Shown here: positions 8,701-17,867 of the stretch, in pieces
Position numbering within the stretch: the first letter of the stretch is position 1
Layout: the number at the start of each line of letters is the position of its first letter
Assembly: GCA_023390335.1 (NCBI GenBank)
Contig: JAEWCZ010000081.1
Location: forward strand, 124,001 to 188,000
DNA length: 64,000 nucleotides
DNA from: Bacillota bacterium
GTDB lineage: Bacteria; Bacillota; Clostridia; Acetivibrionales; DSM-1351
Reading direction: 5' to 3'
Position numbers and translations under genes: made by a program
Notes under the pieces: generated by a model
Told to the model about the DNA's origin: nothing
Databases searched by the model: none
What the model saw: only the letters and a program-made list of their open reading frames with translations

Positions 8701-9458
8701 ACAGGCAGATATTTTTCCAAGCCCGGTGCATATTTGATTTTTTCACATGCTTCATTCATTATATCCCGGAGCCCTTCAAGCCTAATAAGACTGGTTTCTA
8801 GAAGAATTTTGCCCCAGGGTGTTTCTCCAAAGTCGTTGTTACTCTCGAAATTGTAACTTTCCACCTGTTGTTCAAGCCATTTTTCAGGCCATGGATAGCT
8901 TTGAACAAAGCTGTAAATACTCAAAACCATATCTTGAATTTTTTCATCATCTCTGTTGCTGCCATAGGACTCCAACAGGTCAAAGAAATCTTCGTTTTCC
9001 TCAACATTCTCGTAAATTTCTTCAAATAACTCATTCAAGGTTTCGGATTTTAAAAGTGTAGCTTCTGTCTCGTCAAGTATCTTGAAAGCCGGGTCTATTT
9101 CTATACTCTGAAAATTGCTTCTTATAACCTCCAGACAAAACGAGTGAATGGTTGTAATTGAAGCCTTGTTCAGAAGTACAAGCTGTCTTGAAATATTTTT
9201 TGACTCTTGATTTTTTTCTATTGCATCGGATATGGCCGCACCTATTCTCTCTCTCATTTCAGTAGCAGCAGCATTTGTAAAGGTTACTACCAACAATGAA
9301 TCTATATCCACAGGGTTTTCTTCATCAGTTATTTTTCGTATTATCCTTTCAACAAGTACGGCGGTCTTGCCTGCACCGGCTGCCGCTGCTACAAGCAGGT
9401 TGCAGTCCTTTTGGGTTATAGCGGCGTATTGTTCTTTTGTCCACTTGGTTTCAGACAT
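5718..9458 (-). CDS. addA: AddA, ATP-dependent helicase/nuclease subunit A
   Basis: Subunit of the AddAB enzyme that unwinds and resects double-strand DNA ends for RecA loading, the clostridial counterpart of RecBCD. Of 1246 residues, the N-terminus has Walker A AAAGAGKT at 25-32. The UvrD-family motif II DEYQDS is near 405, with VGDVKQSIYRFRQAKPELF after it. SIHKSKGLEFPVVF and LYVAMTRAREKL form the C-terminal helicase motifs. A RecB-type nuclease motif VLIDYKTDYV lies near 1193. The start ATG (9456-9458) directly abuts the addB stop with no gap. Its ribosome binding site GGGGACC is inside addB, which points to translational coupling. Confidence 0.97.
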   Translation of the reverse strand: MSETKWTKEQYAAITQKDCNLLVAAAAGAGKTAVLVERIIRKITDEENPVDIDSLLVVTFTNAAATEMRERIGAAISDAIEKNQESKNISRQLVLLNKASITTIHSFCLEVIRSNFQSIEIDPAFKILDETEATLLKSETLNELFEEIYENVEENEDFFDLLESYGSNRDDEKIQDMVLSIYSFVQSYPWPEKWLEQQVESYNFESNNDFGETPWGKILLETSLIRLEGLRDIMNEACEKIKYAPGLEKYLPVFIEDNDNLNKLVEVCKNGTEWDRLYNYINSFEFQTLPRCGKDAEKSVQESVKKTRDELKAVITGLKNEVFFMESAEIVADLKTMYPILRCVSKLVMDFGRRYSQKKSQRASVDFNDLEHFCLNILAETAENGNIRPTKIAQYYKDKFTEILVDEYQDSNLVQEIIINMISKEDIGSPNVFMVGDVKQSIYRFRQAKPELFLEKYNNYSIDEGSSYRKILLFKNFRSRKDVVDGINYVFKQIMSQKVGELDYNEIEELNPGADFPPCQNEKKVAGGAIELHLIETSLSDNSVQSEGSEPIDEQDSTEEDEILDNIQQEARMVANRIIELLQPDADGKKYAVYDKKLGDYRDVRFNDIVILLRTTRNWTEVFSEELAKADIPVFADTGSGFFKTPEVQVVLSLLQIIDNPYQDIPLLSVLRSPIVNFSTGDLTEVRLMNRNASIFEALKEIAVQDTEISKKSSDFLQKLENWREMSLYMSTHKLIWQLYDETGYFSIVGAMQDGERKQANLKILFERALQYENTSYSGLFNFISFIDKLKTNKGDMGSAKVLGENDNVVRLMSIHKSKGLEFPVVFLCGCGKKFNMQDMYKSVLLHQELGFGPDFVDYKRRIKYPSIPKQAIAQKIRVETLSEEMRILYVAMTRAREKLIITGSVNNIEKSSLKWLGTAHSNGDKFPSHSMLKAQNYLDWICPSIIRHKDSMVLRKAAGLGVDYNGPTISDDSSWKINLANQSDIADVKRFETDTQDREDILSWLQSLTDNGNSQELHRRLDWKYPYRTFAQIPSKISVTELKRYFNLNNDEENSQPEYRTITIKKPAFMEEKKGLSPAEKGTAMHFAMQHLDFRNKDIAGQIELMIKKELITEIQAKSIDISKISAFINSTVGKRMLKAVEIYREVPFNIELPYKEIYPQLPDVSDYEDKILVQGVVDCYFEEEGNIVLIDYKTDYVSHGDKEAIKDKYKLQISFYSRALEMLTLKPVKERYIYLFSTGEIVRM

Positions 9459-12400
9459 TTATTGGTCCCCTTTTACGTTTATTTCATTCATTAGTTTCCA
9501 TATATCATCATCTTCTCTGTCATGCAGCATCCTGAAATTGTTTTCTTTTTGGGATTGGTCAAACTGGCATACTGACGAATAATTACAGTAGCTGCAGGAG
9601 GTTAATTTCTTCTTTTTATATGGATTTATCGGAACATTACCCTTCATAAGTTCACTGCACATGTCTTTCAAAAGCTGCTTTACAAAGCTTCTCAAAACTG
9701 TAAATTGCTCAATGGTAGCCGCAGAGGATTTTCCTAAAACATCTCCCTTATTTATTCTTGCAGGAATAATAATGGAGTTCCCTTCAATTGAATTGTCCAT
9801 ATACTTAATTAACTGAACATCGGCAAGGAGCAACCCCTTCATTTTAAGCTTTTTCATTATGGCTGTTTCTATTTCTTCCGGTGAACTGCTACCGTTACCT
9901 CTTATCATCGGGTCGTCAACTCTGAAATACAAAATTCCTCCGGGTATGGCCTTTTCGTTGTTACTATTATCGTTGTATTCCCATAGTGCATCTAAATAGG
10001 TAATAAGCTGCATCTGAAGTCCATAATAAACATCGCTGAGTTTAAAATCCTTTTCTCCCGATTTATAATCAACTATTCTTAGATATGTTCCGTTATCTGT
10101 CTTCAAAGCATCTATTCTGTCAATTCTCCCAACAAGCTTTATCTTTTCGCCTGAATCCAGTTCAATGACTATGGGTGGGTATTCTCCACCTTCTCCAAAT
10201 TCCACCTCATATCCCACCGGTTCAAAGCTGCTTCGACGTATGTGCTCAGCAATAAGCCATACAGCCCTTGTAACAACTCTTTTAAGTCTTATGGCCAAGG
10301 CTTTGAACCTTTTTGAGCCTCCAAGAATGGTATTTTTCATACTTTCCAAAAGCTCATCTACTATATCTGAAACCTGTTCGCTGCACCACTGTCTGTCAAA
10401 CTGTCTCCATGAATAATTGTTTTCATCCACCATTTTTGAAAATCTTTCAATTACAGCATGCATAAAGGTTCCAACATCGGGCGGACTCAACCGGTATATC
10501 TTTCTTTCTCTTGCCCCCAGACCGTATTGAACATAAAATGCAAAAGGACAGGATGTATACTTTTCCAGTCTTGAAACTGTAAAATACGGACTTTTCCCGT
10601 AGAGCTCGCGTATTTTTGACTTATCCACCGGAACAGCTATATTTCTGTATTTCAATGCATTTATCATTGCATCACACTTTTGCTTCCATTCAGTCTGACC
10701 TGAAAACCATGCAAATAATTCCCTCCACATGTCTCCCGGTTCTATCCCCTCGTTTTTCTGTCTTAGTGCAGAAACCAACTGATTAAAAGCAGGTATAGGT
10801 GATACTATCATATCAATGTGCTGCTTGTCCGGGGCAGTTTTTACAAGATTGCTTTTTTCAGTTACCTTTGGAAATATCTTTCGCATTCTTGATATGATTG
10901 TGGAAGGGCGCATTGTTCTTCCCTCATGGTCGGCAATAGGCCAGCTTATTCTCAAAAAGTTTTTTGGTGTGGTCAGTATTCTATATATAAGATATTGTTC
11001 GTCAAAAGCTCTGGATTTTGTATCGCTGGCAAGTTCAATACCGCTTTTGTTAAGTACTTCTCTATCGGCATCAGACAAAACCCCCTCGCTTATTCCCGCG
11101 GAAGGAAATACTCCGTCATTTGTTCCCAGAACATACAGAGCTTTTATTTCATGGCTTCTAATATGTTCAATACTTCCTACCAAGACCTGATCAAGAGATG
11201 CCGGAATAGATGAAATCTTATATTCCGACAGACCCACCTTAAATACATTTGCAAATCTTTCAAGCCCAAAAGTTTCATCTCCCATTACTTCCACAGCCTG
11301 ATCAAAAACATCCATAAGTATGTTCCAAACCTGCTGATATTCCCCTGCAAGTCTTAACTGTCCACTTTGAGTAAAACTGTCAATAAAATTTCGGATTCTT
11401 TCTTCAACACCAATTTCAATTAGGTATTCATAAATTCCTGTACAAAACTCTGCTGCAGTTCTTTTTCCCTTTGTCCTGCTTCGGAAACGCAAAAGCGGTT
11501 CCCGTATTTCGTTTCTGGTGGTATTTACCTGCAGAAGTATTCCATCATTTTCAGAAGTCTGTTTATCATCAGTCCTGAATTCAATACTTGTATTCCAGTC
11601 AGCCTCCTGAGTCCAACGACTACCCCTGATACCGCAGGCCAGAACGTAGTTCTCCAGTAGGTCTATCTTGGTTTCATCAATTCCTGTAAGCCCTGATTTG
11701 AGATATCTAAACACCGCTTCATAGGACCAATTTTCTGTAAATATCTCCAACATTGAAAGAACCATCCTCACCAACGGATGATTTGTAATTTCGGTTTTAG
11801 AATCTATAAAGCACGGTATGTTGTATTGTTCAAAAATTACTTCTATTAGATTTTCATATCCTGTAAGATTTCTTGTAGCAACAGTTATGTCCTTAAATTG
11901 CATACCATTATCACGGCATTGCCTGATTATATCTCTTGCACATTCTTCGATTTCAGCATAAATATTAACCGATTCAAAAAGCTCTATATCTGTTGTCGGC
12001 TGCTGATAAGCCCTATAAGGATAGGAAAAGTAATTGGCTTCAAGGCTCTGAAGTTCAGTGCTGTCTTTAAACCTGGGAAGGTTGATCTTGTTCAGACCCA
12101 CAGGCGGAAGTATTTCAACTCCACAAGTTTCTGCAATACTTACAAATTTTTTGCAGGATTTCTTTACTGCTGCAAAAACATCTGTTGAATCTGACTTTCT
12201 TTCGTCAAAAAGTATATCAGTACACATAGTTATGTAAACATTCTCAGCCTGTTGTATTAGCTTCGATATTACATCAACCTCCTGAGGAGTAAATCCCGCA
12301 AAGCCGTCAATCCATATCTCAGACTTACTATACATTTCTGTGCAATCAAGCTTGGAAGCCAGTAAAGTCAATTCATCATCAGTATCCCTATACCGACTTT

Positions 12401-12911
12401 CCAACATATTGTCAAACTCACTGTATATAAGCTTTATTTCCTTTAGCTTATGTGAAAGATAGTTATCATCGGTAAGTTCCTCTAAAACTCCATTCAAGCT
12501 ATCAGCCCTTACATTATATCTTTTGAGCTCGGTTATAAGTGTTGATAGTGTATTTACAAAACCTTTGCAATTGGCAGATTTGTGGAATATGGCAAATCCA
12601 TCCTTCAATCTGTCCAGAATCCTATATATAATCATGTTCTTTCCGGCCGGATGAATATGTGGGTAAGTAATTCCCCCAACCTCATTCAGAACTCTGTAGG
12701 CCATTCTTCTGAAGCTCAACACTTCGGTCTTCAAAATTCCGCCTGTTCCAAGAACCTTTATCAAGTCACGTTCTGCCTGTAATGTATACTGCTCCGGTAC
12801 AAGTAGGACAAGTTTTTTATTACTATCGTTATTTTGTTTAATTTTTATTGAATTTAAGCAATGGAAGGACTTTCCAGAACCTGACCTTCCATATATAAAT
12901 TGAAGACTCAT
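9459..12911 (-). CDS. addB: AddB, ATP-dependent nuclease subunit B
   Basis: Partner of AddA in double-strand-break processing. It is 1150 residues with Walker A GRSGSGKS at 8-15. A RecB-family nuclease motif RIVDYKSGEKDF is near 949. Four cysteines can hold the family's iron-sulfur cluster: one in TSCPFAFYVQYG near 788 and three in SCSYCNYSSVC near 1104. Downstream addA begins at the next base. Upstream, a CPBP protease gene ends 27 bases before the addB start, so all three may share a transcript. ATG has GGAAG upstream. Confidence 0.96.
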   Translation of the reverse strand: MSLQFIYGRSGSGKSFHCLNSIKIKQNNDSNKKLVLLVPEQYTLQAERDLIKVLGTGGILKTEVLSFRRMAYRVLNEVGGITYPHIHPAGKNMIIYRILDRLKDGFAIFHKSANCKGFVNTLSTLITELKRYNVRADSLNGVLEELTDDNYLSHKLKEIKLIYSEFDNMLESRYRDTDDELTLLASKLDCTEMYSKSEIWIDGFAGFTPQEVDVISKLIQQAENVYITMCTDILFDERKSDSTDVFAAVKKSCKKFVSIAETCGVEILPPVGLNKINLPRFKDSTELQSLEANYFSYPYRAYQQPTTDIELFESVNIYAEIEECARDIIRQCRDNGMQFKDITVATRNLTGYENLIEVIFEQYNIPCFIDSKTEITNHPLVRMVLSMLEIFTENWSYEAVFRYLKSGLTGIDETKIDLLENYVLACGIRGSRWTQEADWNTSIEFRTDDKQTSENDGILLQVNTTRNEIREPLLRFRSRTKGKRTAAEFCTGIYEYLIEIGVEERIRNFIDSFTQSGQLRLAGEYQQVWNILMDVFDQAVEVMGDETFGLERFANVFKVGLSEYKISSIPASLDQVLVGSIEHIRSHEIKALYVLGTNDGVFPSAGISEGVLSDADREVLNKSGIELASDTKSRAFDEQYLIYRILTTPKNFLRISWPIADHEGRTMRPSTIISRMRKIFPKVTEKSNLVKTAPDKQHIDMIVSPIPAFNQLVSALRQKNEGIEPGDMWRELFAWFSGQTEWKQKCDAMINALKYRNIAVPVDKSKIRELYGKSPYFTVSRLEKYTSCPFAFYVQYGLGARERKIYRLSPPDVGTFMHAVIERFSKMVDENNYSWRQFDRQWCSEQVSDIVDELLESMKNTILGGSKRFKALAIRLKRVVTRAVWLIAEHIRRSSFEPVGYEVEFGEGGEYPPIVIELDSGEKIKLVGRIDRIDALKTDNGTYLRIVDYKSGEKDFKLSDVYYGLQMQLITYLDALWEYNDNSNNEKAIPGGILYFRVDDPMIRGNGSSSPEEIETAIMKKLKMKGLLLADVQLIKYMDNSIEGNSIIIPARINKGDVLGKSSAATIEQFTVLRSFVKQLLKDMCSELMKGNVPINPYKKKKLTSCSYCNYSSVCQFDQSQKENNFRMLHDREDDDIWKLMNEINVKGDQ

Positions 12912-12937
12912 AGCTTCTTCCTTTTCTTATGTATTAT

Positions 12938-13897
12938 TTAATAAGTTATTTTTATATCTTTTCCGGCTTGTAACGGCTCTTTTATAATAAATCCTGTAAT
13001 AAAGTAAAATAAAACACCTGTAATTATTACTGAAATAAGACTTCCTGCAGAGTTAAAAGTAGATGTGTAAAATATGGTATTTGTTGAAAGTACATTATCA
13101 GGATAGCCCACAATTAAAAACCCTATCAGGTTGTTTACTGCATGTGCCCCCACAGCAGCCTCCAAAGAGTTTGTCTTTATTGTAATCATGGCTAAAATCA
13201 TTCCAACAACAAAATAATTCAAAATCATGCACAATGTACTTATAATACCCTCTTTGCTTGAAGCAGTTACTTCTGGGTTCATAAGATGCGGAAGCGTGAA
13301 CATAAAACCCGATATAGCCGAAAGTAGCATACCATTTTTTATTTTAAGTCCGAAGCTCTGGATTACGTACCCCCTAAAAATAAATTCTTCCGTAGCCGCC
13401 TGTATAGGTGTCATTATAAGAATGAAAGGCAATGCAATCCAGAATTTTGAGGCATCAAAACTAAAGGAATAGGTTTCAGGTGATATAAAATAATCAATTA
13501 CACATCCGACGGCAATAAGTCCCCCATAGACTAAAAAGCCTATCCAGAATCTACTCCACTGCATTTTTCTTTTTGTAGTTATAACCGAAGTAAACGTTCT
13601 GTAATGGATGAACTTTATTGAAATAACCAAACCTGCCAGCATCAGGTATATTGTAAAATTTGTAAATATGTAATTGGCAAAAGGGTTTACGTATTTGTCC
13701 ATAAATGCTAAAACGTCCGTTGAAAATGTTAAATCAACAAGGGCGTCTCTATTTTTGAATAAAGCGTATACTATCGGTATTGAACCTATAAAGCTTCCGA
13801 TAACAAAATAAAAATATAATATAACTGAAACAGATGCTACGAATCTAGATGCTTTGGTATTACCTGTCGTCGCCATATCCTGATATTTAATTGGCAT
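12938..13897 (-). CDS. CPBP family intramembrane metalloprotease
   Basis: A 319-residue multi-pass membrane protein of the Abi/CAAX-protease-like (CPBP, type II) family. The conserved motifs are present: EExxxR in TEEFIFRGYV (about 168-175), FxxxH in FTLPHLMNP, and HxxxN in GAHAVNNLIGF, all within hydrophobic segments. These residues form the metal and catalytic site in the family. The natural substrate is unknown; relatives act in prenyl-protein-like processing or peptide/bacteriocin self-protection. GGAGGT precedes the ATG. It is the first of a probable unit with addB and addA, though no functional link is known. Confidence 0.85.
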   Translation of the reverse strand: MPIKYQDMATTGNTKASRFVASVSVILYFYFVIGSFIGSIPIVYALFKNRDALVDLTFSTDVLAFMDKYVNPFANYIFTNFTIYLMLAGLVISIKFIHYRTFTSVITTKRKMQWSRFWIGFLVYGGLIAVGCVIDYFISPETYSFSFDASKFWIALPFILIMTPIQAATEEFIFRGYVIQSFGLKIKNGMLLSAISGFMFTLPHLMNPEVTASSKEGIISTLCMILNYFVVGMILAMITIKTNSLEAAVGAHAVNNLIGFLIVGYPDNVLSTNTIFYTSTFNSAGSLISVIITGVLFYFITGFIIKEPLQAGKDIKITY

Positions 13898-13982
13898 ATC
13901 AGACCTCCAACATTTTATAGTAAAGCTGCTATTTAATTATACTATTTTTTTATTTTCATTAAAATGCTTTATTCCAATATGT

Positions 13983-14020
13983 AAAAAAGCAACAATCAAT
14001 AGGACTGCTACTTTTTATAG
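13983..14020 (-). terminator. Terminator after the CoA-binding protein gene
   Basis: On the minus strand AAAGTAGCA and TGTTGCTTT (with two wobble pairs) form a stem followed by TTTTTTAC. It lies just past the stop at 14029 and separates this gene from the CPBP gene. Confidence 0.55.
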
Positions 14021-14028
14021 TTTTATGT

Positions 14029-14403
14029 CTACCTCAAGGCTACAAGGACACAAGCCATAACTGCATTAAGTTCAAGCTCGTTAATTCTCTTTAACAATTC
14101 ATCATCATAGGTTCCCGGCTGAAGCCAAATGTTTTTGATGCCCAATTTCGCAGCTTCTTCTATTACAATTCTCCCTCTTTTCGGGGAAACAACCATATCA
14201 ATTACTTCAGGTTTTTGAGGAAGCGAGGACAAATCCTTATAGCATTTATCCCCTTCTACAGTCTCGTATCCCGGGTTGACAGGATAAACCTCATATCCAG
14301 CGTTTTTCAATTTTTTATAAATTCTATTGCCATACTTTTCGGGGTCTTGATTTGCACCTATTACAGCCCATACCTTTTTCCCAAGCATTTGTTCTTCGTT
14401 CAT
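14029..14403 (-). CDS. CoA-binding (YccU/Rossmann) domain protein
   Basis: A 124-residue protein with a single CoA-binding Rossmann domain. It starts WAVIGANQDPEKYGNRIYKK and has YPVNPGYETVEG, the loop VSPKRGRIVIEE and the late NIWLQPGTYDDE motif, as in YccU/HcgR-like proteins. The exact role is unknown, though the family binds CoA or nucleotide. I take the ATG at 14403, since GAGG and AGGAAGG lie upstream at usable distance. The in-frame TTG at 14412 would have no spacing to its binding site. Confidence 0.85.
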   Translation of the reverse strand: MNEEQMLGKKVWAVIGANQDPEKYGNRIYKKLKNAGYEVYPVNPGYETVEGDKCYKDLSSLPQKPEVIDMVVSPKRGRIVIEEAAKLGIKNIWLQPGTYDDELLKRINELELNAVMACVLVALR

Positions 14404-14495
14404 ATTCCTCAACCTTCCTATCTGTATTTTATTAGTAAAATCTATTTATGCTTATAGTATACCAACCTGTTTCTATTATAAAACTGTTTTTATAT

Positions 14496-16208
14496 TCAAC
14501 GTGTATACAGATTTGTACGTGCTATTGCATTTGCGGCTTCCATGCCGCTTTTGAGAGCTCCTTGCTGCCATCGGTGTAGTGCTGATACGTGTTCTCCTGC
14601 AAAGTATACTCTGTCCCCATATTCCGGCAGTGTCATTATCCATGAAAATAATTTTTTCTGCTGAGGTGTAAAATAACAGAATGCACCTCTGAACAGAGGA
14701 TCGTTATCCCAAACATGTGTTTTAATGTCTGTAACAATGTTATTCAGATATCCTTTAGAAAGACCGTGGACTTCCTCAACATTTCTTTTTACTTTGTCAG
14801 ATCGATCCTCGTCGGTCATATTACCCAGCCTTACAGCATCCAGATTAAAATTATAGGAACCCACAATTACGCCGGGTTCGGTTTCTGAATTTCTTTGATT
14901 AACTCCCTGAGGAACCTGCCCTCGACTGGAAGTATACCATATGGTAGTAATTGGCAGATCAGTATATGAACCTCCTCCATATACACCCTGTTCCTCCCAG
15001 AATCTCCTGTTGCAATTAAGCAGAGTCTTTTGGGCATTTCCATAGGTTACTTCCTTTATAGCTTGCATTTTTAAACTGCTGAACATAGGTGCTATCTCAA
15101 AGGTTCTTAAAACAGAGAAAGGAACTGCACACAGTATATAGTCAAAATTTTCATACCCGGTTTCCATCTTCTTTGTATTGTCATATGCAAGGGTTACTCT
15201 GCCGTTTTCAAGGCATTTATAGATGCCTTTTACCTTTATTCCCTGTTTCCATGTAACTTTACCCAGAAGCTCCGCCGGCAAGTCAGGATAATATTCCCAT
15301 GGTGCATTACTTAAAAAAGATCTGTGGAATGCCAAAGGTAAATTTACCATTCCTCCTGTTATTTCATACATAAACCAAAAATTTACAGGGAAATACTCCT
15401 GCACCATATCAACATAATTGTGATATAGAAACTCTCCTGCTATTGGAAATAGGTTTGAAAGGAGGTTTATCGCACCCTGACTAAGTTTTTTATATTCAAA
15501 CATCTGACGAGTATTAAGGCTGTCCCAGAAGAGCAACTGCCTGCTGTACCGCGGTTTTACCTGAATAACTTCTATTCTGGCAGACGGTGGGGCCTCAAGC
15601 ACTGGTGCTTCTATACCGTAATAACCTAATTCCTGCCATGATGTTTTCGCTTCCCATGAGGCGAGGTCGTAAGTAGGATAAATATACCTCATTACATTTT
15701 TACCGAAAGGATCATTTCTTGCTCTTCTTTGGTGAAGATATATGAAAGTCCCCGGGTCGCTCTGTATAAAAGGCCTTGTATTCAGCTTGAATAAATTAAT
15801 ATAATGCCAAACAGTCTCATGGTTGACCGGTATTCTCATAGGTCCAAATTCGCCATAAAGTTTTTTTTCTCTATCAAAGTAATATGTATAAACCCTGCCG
15901 CCTATACGGTCCTCGGAAGCCTCTAATATTGTTATATCAAAACCCAGTTTACGAAGTTCAAAGGCAGCAGCCATTCCTGCAAGGCCTCCTCCTATTATGC
16001 CGACGCTTTTACCTTTGAACTGACCGGGTTTGGCTATTGATGTAATATTTTCTGATGGTGAGAAAGCATTCAAAATATTGTAATAGTCCTCTGTATGGCA
16101 GGTTCTGTATAATGCATATTTTGCCATGGTCTGACGTTCCTCGAACGATGGATTGTCAGGTTGTGGGGGTCTCGGTTCTTTAGAATAAAGAATATTTGGA
16201 CAAATCAT
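14496..16208 (-). CDS. Flavin-dependent amine oxidase (FAD/NAD(P)-binding)
   Basis: A 570-residue FAD-dependent amine oxidase-family protein. A Rossmann dinucleotide fold VGIIGGGLAGMAAAFEL begins near residue 69, with the FAD ribose-binding acid in ILEASEDRIGGR and the matching C-terminal FAD contact YFAGEHVSALHRWQQGAL. This pairing is typical of monoamine, polyamine and L-amino-acid oxidases. The first 60 or so residues form an extension with no recognisable signal peptide. The substrate is not predictable. Oxidases that use oxygen are unexpected in a strict anaerobe, so a dehydrogenase or desaturase role should be kept open. It is transcribed divergently from trxB. The start codon has only a weak upstream AGAGAG. 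Confidence 0.8.
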   Translation of the reverse strand: MICPNILYSKEPRPPQPDNPSFEERQTMAKYALYRTCHTEDYYNILNAFSPSENITSIAKPGQFKGKSVGIIGGGLAGMAAAFELRKLGFDITILEASEDRIGGRVYTYYFDREKKLYGEFGPMRIPVNHETVWHYINLFKLNTRPFIQSDPGTFIYLHQRRARNDPFGKNVMRYIYPTYDLASWEAKTSWQELGYYGIEAPVLEAPPSARIEVIQVKPRYSRQLLFWDSLNTRQMFEYKKLSQGAINLLSNLFPIAGEFLYHNYVDMVQEYFPVNFWFMYEITGGMVNLPLAFHRSFLSNAPWEYYPDLPAELLGKVTWKQGIKVKGIYKCLENGRVTLAYDNTKKMETGYENFDYILCAVPFSVLRTFEIAPMFSSLKMQAIKEVTYGNAQKTLLNCNRRFWEEQGVYGGGSYTDLPITTIWYTSSRGQVPQGVNQRNSETEPGVIVGSYNFNLDAVRLGNMTDEDRSDKVKRNVEEVHGLSKGYLNNIVTDIKTHVWDNDPLFRGAFCYFTPQQKKLFSWIMTLPEYGDRVYFAGEHVSALHRWQQGALKSGMEAANAIARTNLYTR

Positions 16209-16332
16209 ATGCTAACTCTCTATCTACAGTACTTCTAATCAATTATATGAAAAGTGGCTATTTTTTGTGTTTTATTTTACTTTAATTTGGGAATTCATAT
16301 AATAATACTTTTTATTATTGGAGGCAATATTT

Positions 16333-17256
16333 ATGAATGACGTTATAATAATAGGAGGAGGTCCGGCCGGCTATACTGCTGCTTTGTACAGTTCTCGGGC
16401 ACAACTTGATACCTTGGTTATTGAAAAAATGTTTTCTGGTGGACAAATGGCTACAACAGACGTAATGGAAAACTACCCAGGATTTGAAGAACCTATCGGA
16501 GGCTCCGACCTTGCATTGAGAATGGAAAAACAGGCAAGAAAATTCGGTACGGTAGTGTTAAATGATGAAGTACTTGAGCTTGACCTGGATTCAGATATAA
16601 AAAAGGTTAAAACTAAAAATAATACTTTTGAAAGCAAAACAATAATCCTTAGCATGGGAGCATCACCCAAAATGCTGGGCTTGCCAAAAGAAGAAAAATT
16701 AAGGGGATCAGGCGTCTCCTATTGCGCAGTATGTGATGGTGCTTTTTTCCGTGGGAAAACGGTTGCAGTTGTTGGGGGCGGTGATACAGCCGCCGAGGAT
16801 GCGCTGTACTTGGCAAGATTTTGTCCCAAAATATATATTATTCACAGAAGGGATACAATGAGAGCTACAAAACTACTTCAAAACGAATTGTGCTGCAACA
16901 AAAAAATTGAATTTTTATGGGACTCTGTAGTAGAAGAAATCGAAGGGCAATTTGGCGTTGAAGGCTTGAAAATTAAGAATGTAAAAACAGGAGAACAAAG
17001 TTCTATTAAAGTAGACGGCTTGTTTGTAGCAATAGGTTTAAATCCTAATAATTCTGTTGTAAAGGATAAAGTAAAACTTAACAAAGATGGTTATGTTATA
17101 ACTGATGAAAGAATGAGGACTAATATTCCTGGTGTATTTGCAGCCGGAGATTTACGTGAGAAGTACCTTCGTCAGGTTATTACAGCTGCTGCTGACGGAG
17201 CTTCTGCAGCTTACTCTGCAGAACAGTATATAAATGAAAATTTAAAAAATTTTTAA
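16333..17256 (+). CDS. trxB: Thioredoxin-disulfide reductase
   Basis: Reduces thioredoxin with NADPH through FAD and a redox cysteine pair. The 307-residue protein has the FAD motif IIIGGGPAGYTAALYSSRA, the active-site CAVC at residues 131-134, the NADPH motif VVGGGDTAAEDALYL, the phosphate-binding HRRDTMRA typical of NADPH enzymes, and the C-terminal FAD motif GVFAAGDLR. Start is the ATG at 16333, eight bases after GGAGG (16320-16324); an in-frame TTG at 16318 overlaps that site and is rejected. A CBS-domain gene follows 77 bases later. Confidence 0.95.
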   Translation: MNDVIIIGGGPAGYTAALYSSRAQLDTLVIEKMFSGGQMATTDVMENYPGFEEPIGGSDLALRMEKQARKFGTVVLNDEVLELDLDSDIKKVKTKNNTFESKTIILSMGASPKMLGLPKEEKLRGSGVSYCAVCDGAFFRGKTVAVVGGGDTAAEDALYLARFCPKIYIIHRRDTMRATKLLQNELCCNKKIEFLWDSVVEEIEGQFGVEGLKIKNVKTGEQSSIKVDGLFVAIGLNPNNSVVKDKVKLNKDGYVITDERMRTNIPGVFAAGDLREKYLRQVITAAADGASAAYSAEQYINENLKNF

Positions 17257-17333
17257 AATAAAAAATTTACCACGACTTTAATCATTCCTTTCGGAAACAA
17301 TAATTTTGAATTCATTATGAAAGGATGATTGCG

Positions 17334-17759
17334 ATGAAGGTAAAAGATATAATGACTACAAATGTAACTTATGTTGAACCAAATGCGTCTATTCTCGATA
17401 CTGCAAAGTTAATGCAGCAGCACAATGTAGGATCAATTCCTGTTTGTGACAAGGGAAGCGTTGTAGGTATGGTAACTGACAGAGATATCGTTGTCAGGAA
17501 TATTGCTATAGGAAAAAACCCTCAGCAAACACCAGTTAGCGACATTATGACAACCGGCATTACCTCTGTCAGCCCTGACATGGAAATGTCACAGGTTACT
17601 AAAATGATGGCAGACAGCCAGATAAGAAGAGTACCTGTAGTTGACCAGAACAACCTTGTGGGAATTGTTGCTCTTGGTGATGTGGCTACTGATGCTAAAT
17701 TTGACACTGAGGTTGCTGATACTCTTACTGAAATATCCAGACCTTCAAAGCCTCAGTAA
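17334..17759 (+). CDS. Two-CBS-domain protein
   Basis: A 141-residue protein made almost entirely of a Bateman module: CBS 1 starts VKDIMTTNVTYV, CBS 2 starts VSDIMTTGITSV, each with the (V/T)xDRDI or VVDQNNLVG-type end. Such modules bind adenosyl nucleotides and sense energy state, or are general stress proteins. The partner is unknown. Start ATG 17334 has AAAGG nine bases upstream; the ATG at 17325 overlaps that site. It lies downstream of trxB and may share its transcript. Confidence 0.85.
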   Translation: MKVKDIMTTNVTYVEPNASILDTAKLMQQHNVGSIPVCDKGSVVGMVTDRDIVVRNIAIGKNPQQTPVSDIMTTGITSVSPDMEMSQVTKMMADSQIRRVPVVDQNNLVGIVALGDVATDAKFDTEVADTLTEISRPSKPQ

Positions 17760-17785
17760 AAAATATTGAGGTAGTTTAAAACAAT

Positions 17786-17838
17786 AAAAAAACCTCATTA
17801 CTAATGTTAAAATTAACATCAGTAATGGGGTTTTTATA
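17786..17838. terminator. Bidirectional terminator between CBS gene and helicase gene
   Basis: A 23-bp stem with one mismatch (17788-17810 with 17813-17835) and a 2-base loop. T runs follow on both strands. It serves the convergent CBS (+) and helicase (-) genes. Confidence 0.85.
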
Positions 17839-17867
17839 AAATAATGTCAGGCCACCTAAAGTGTACT

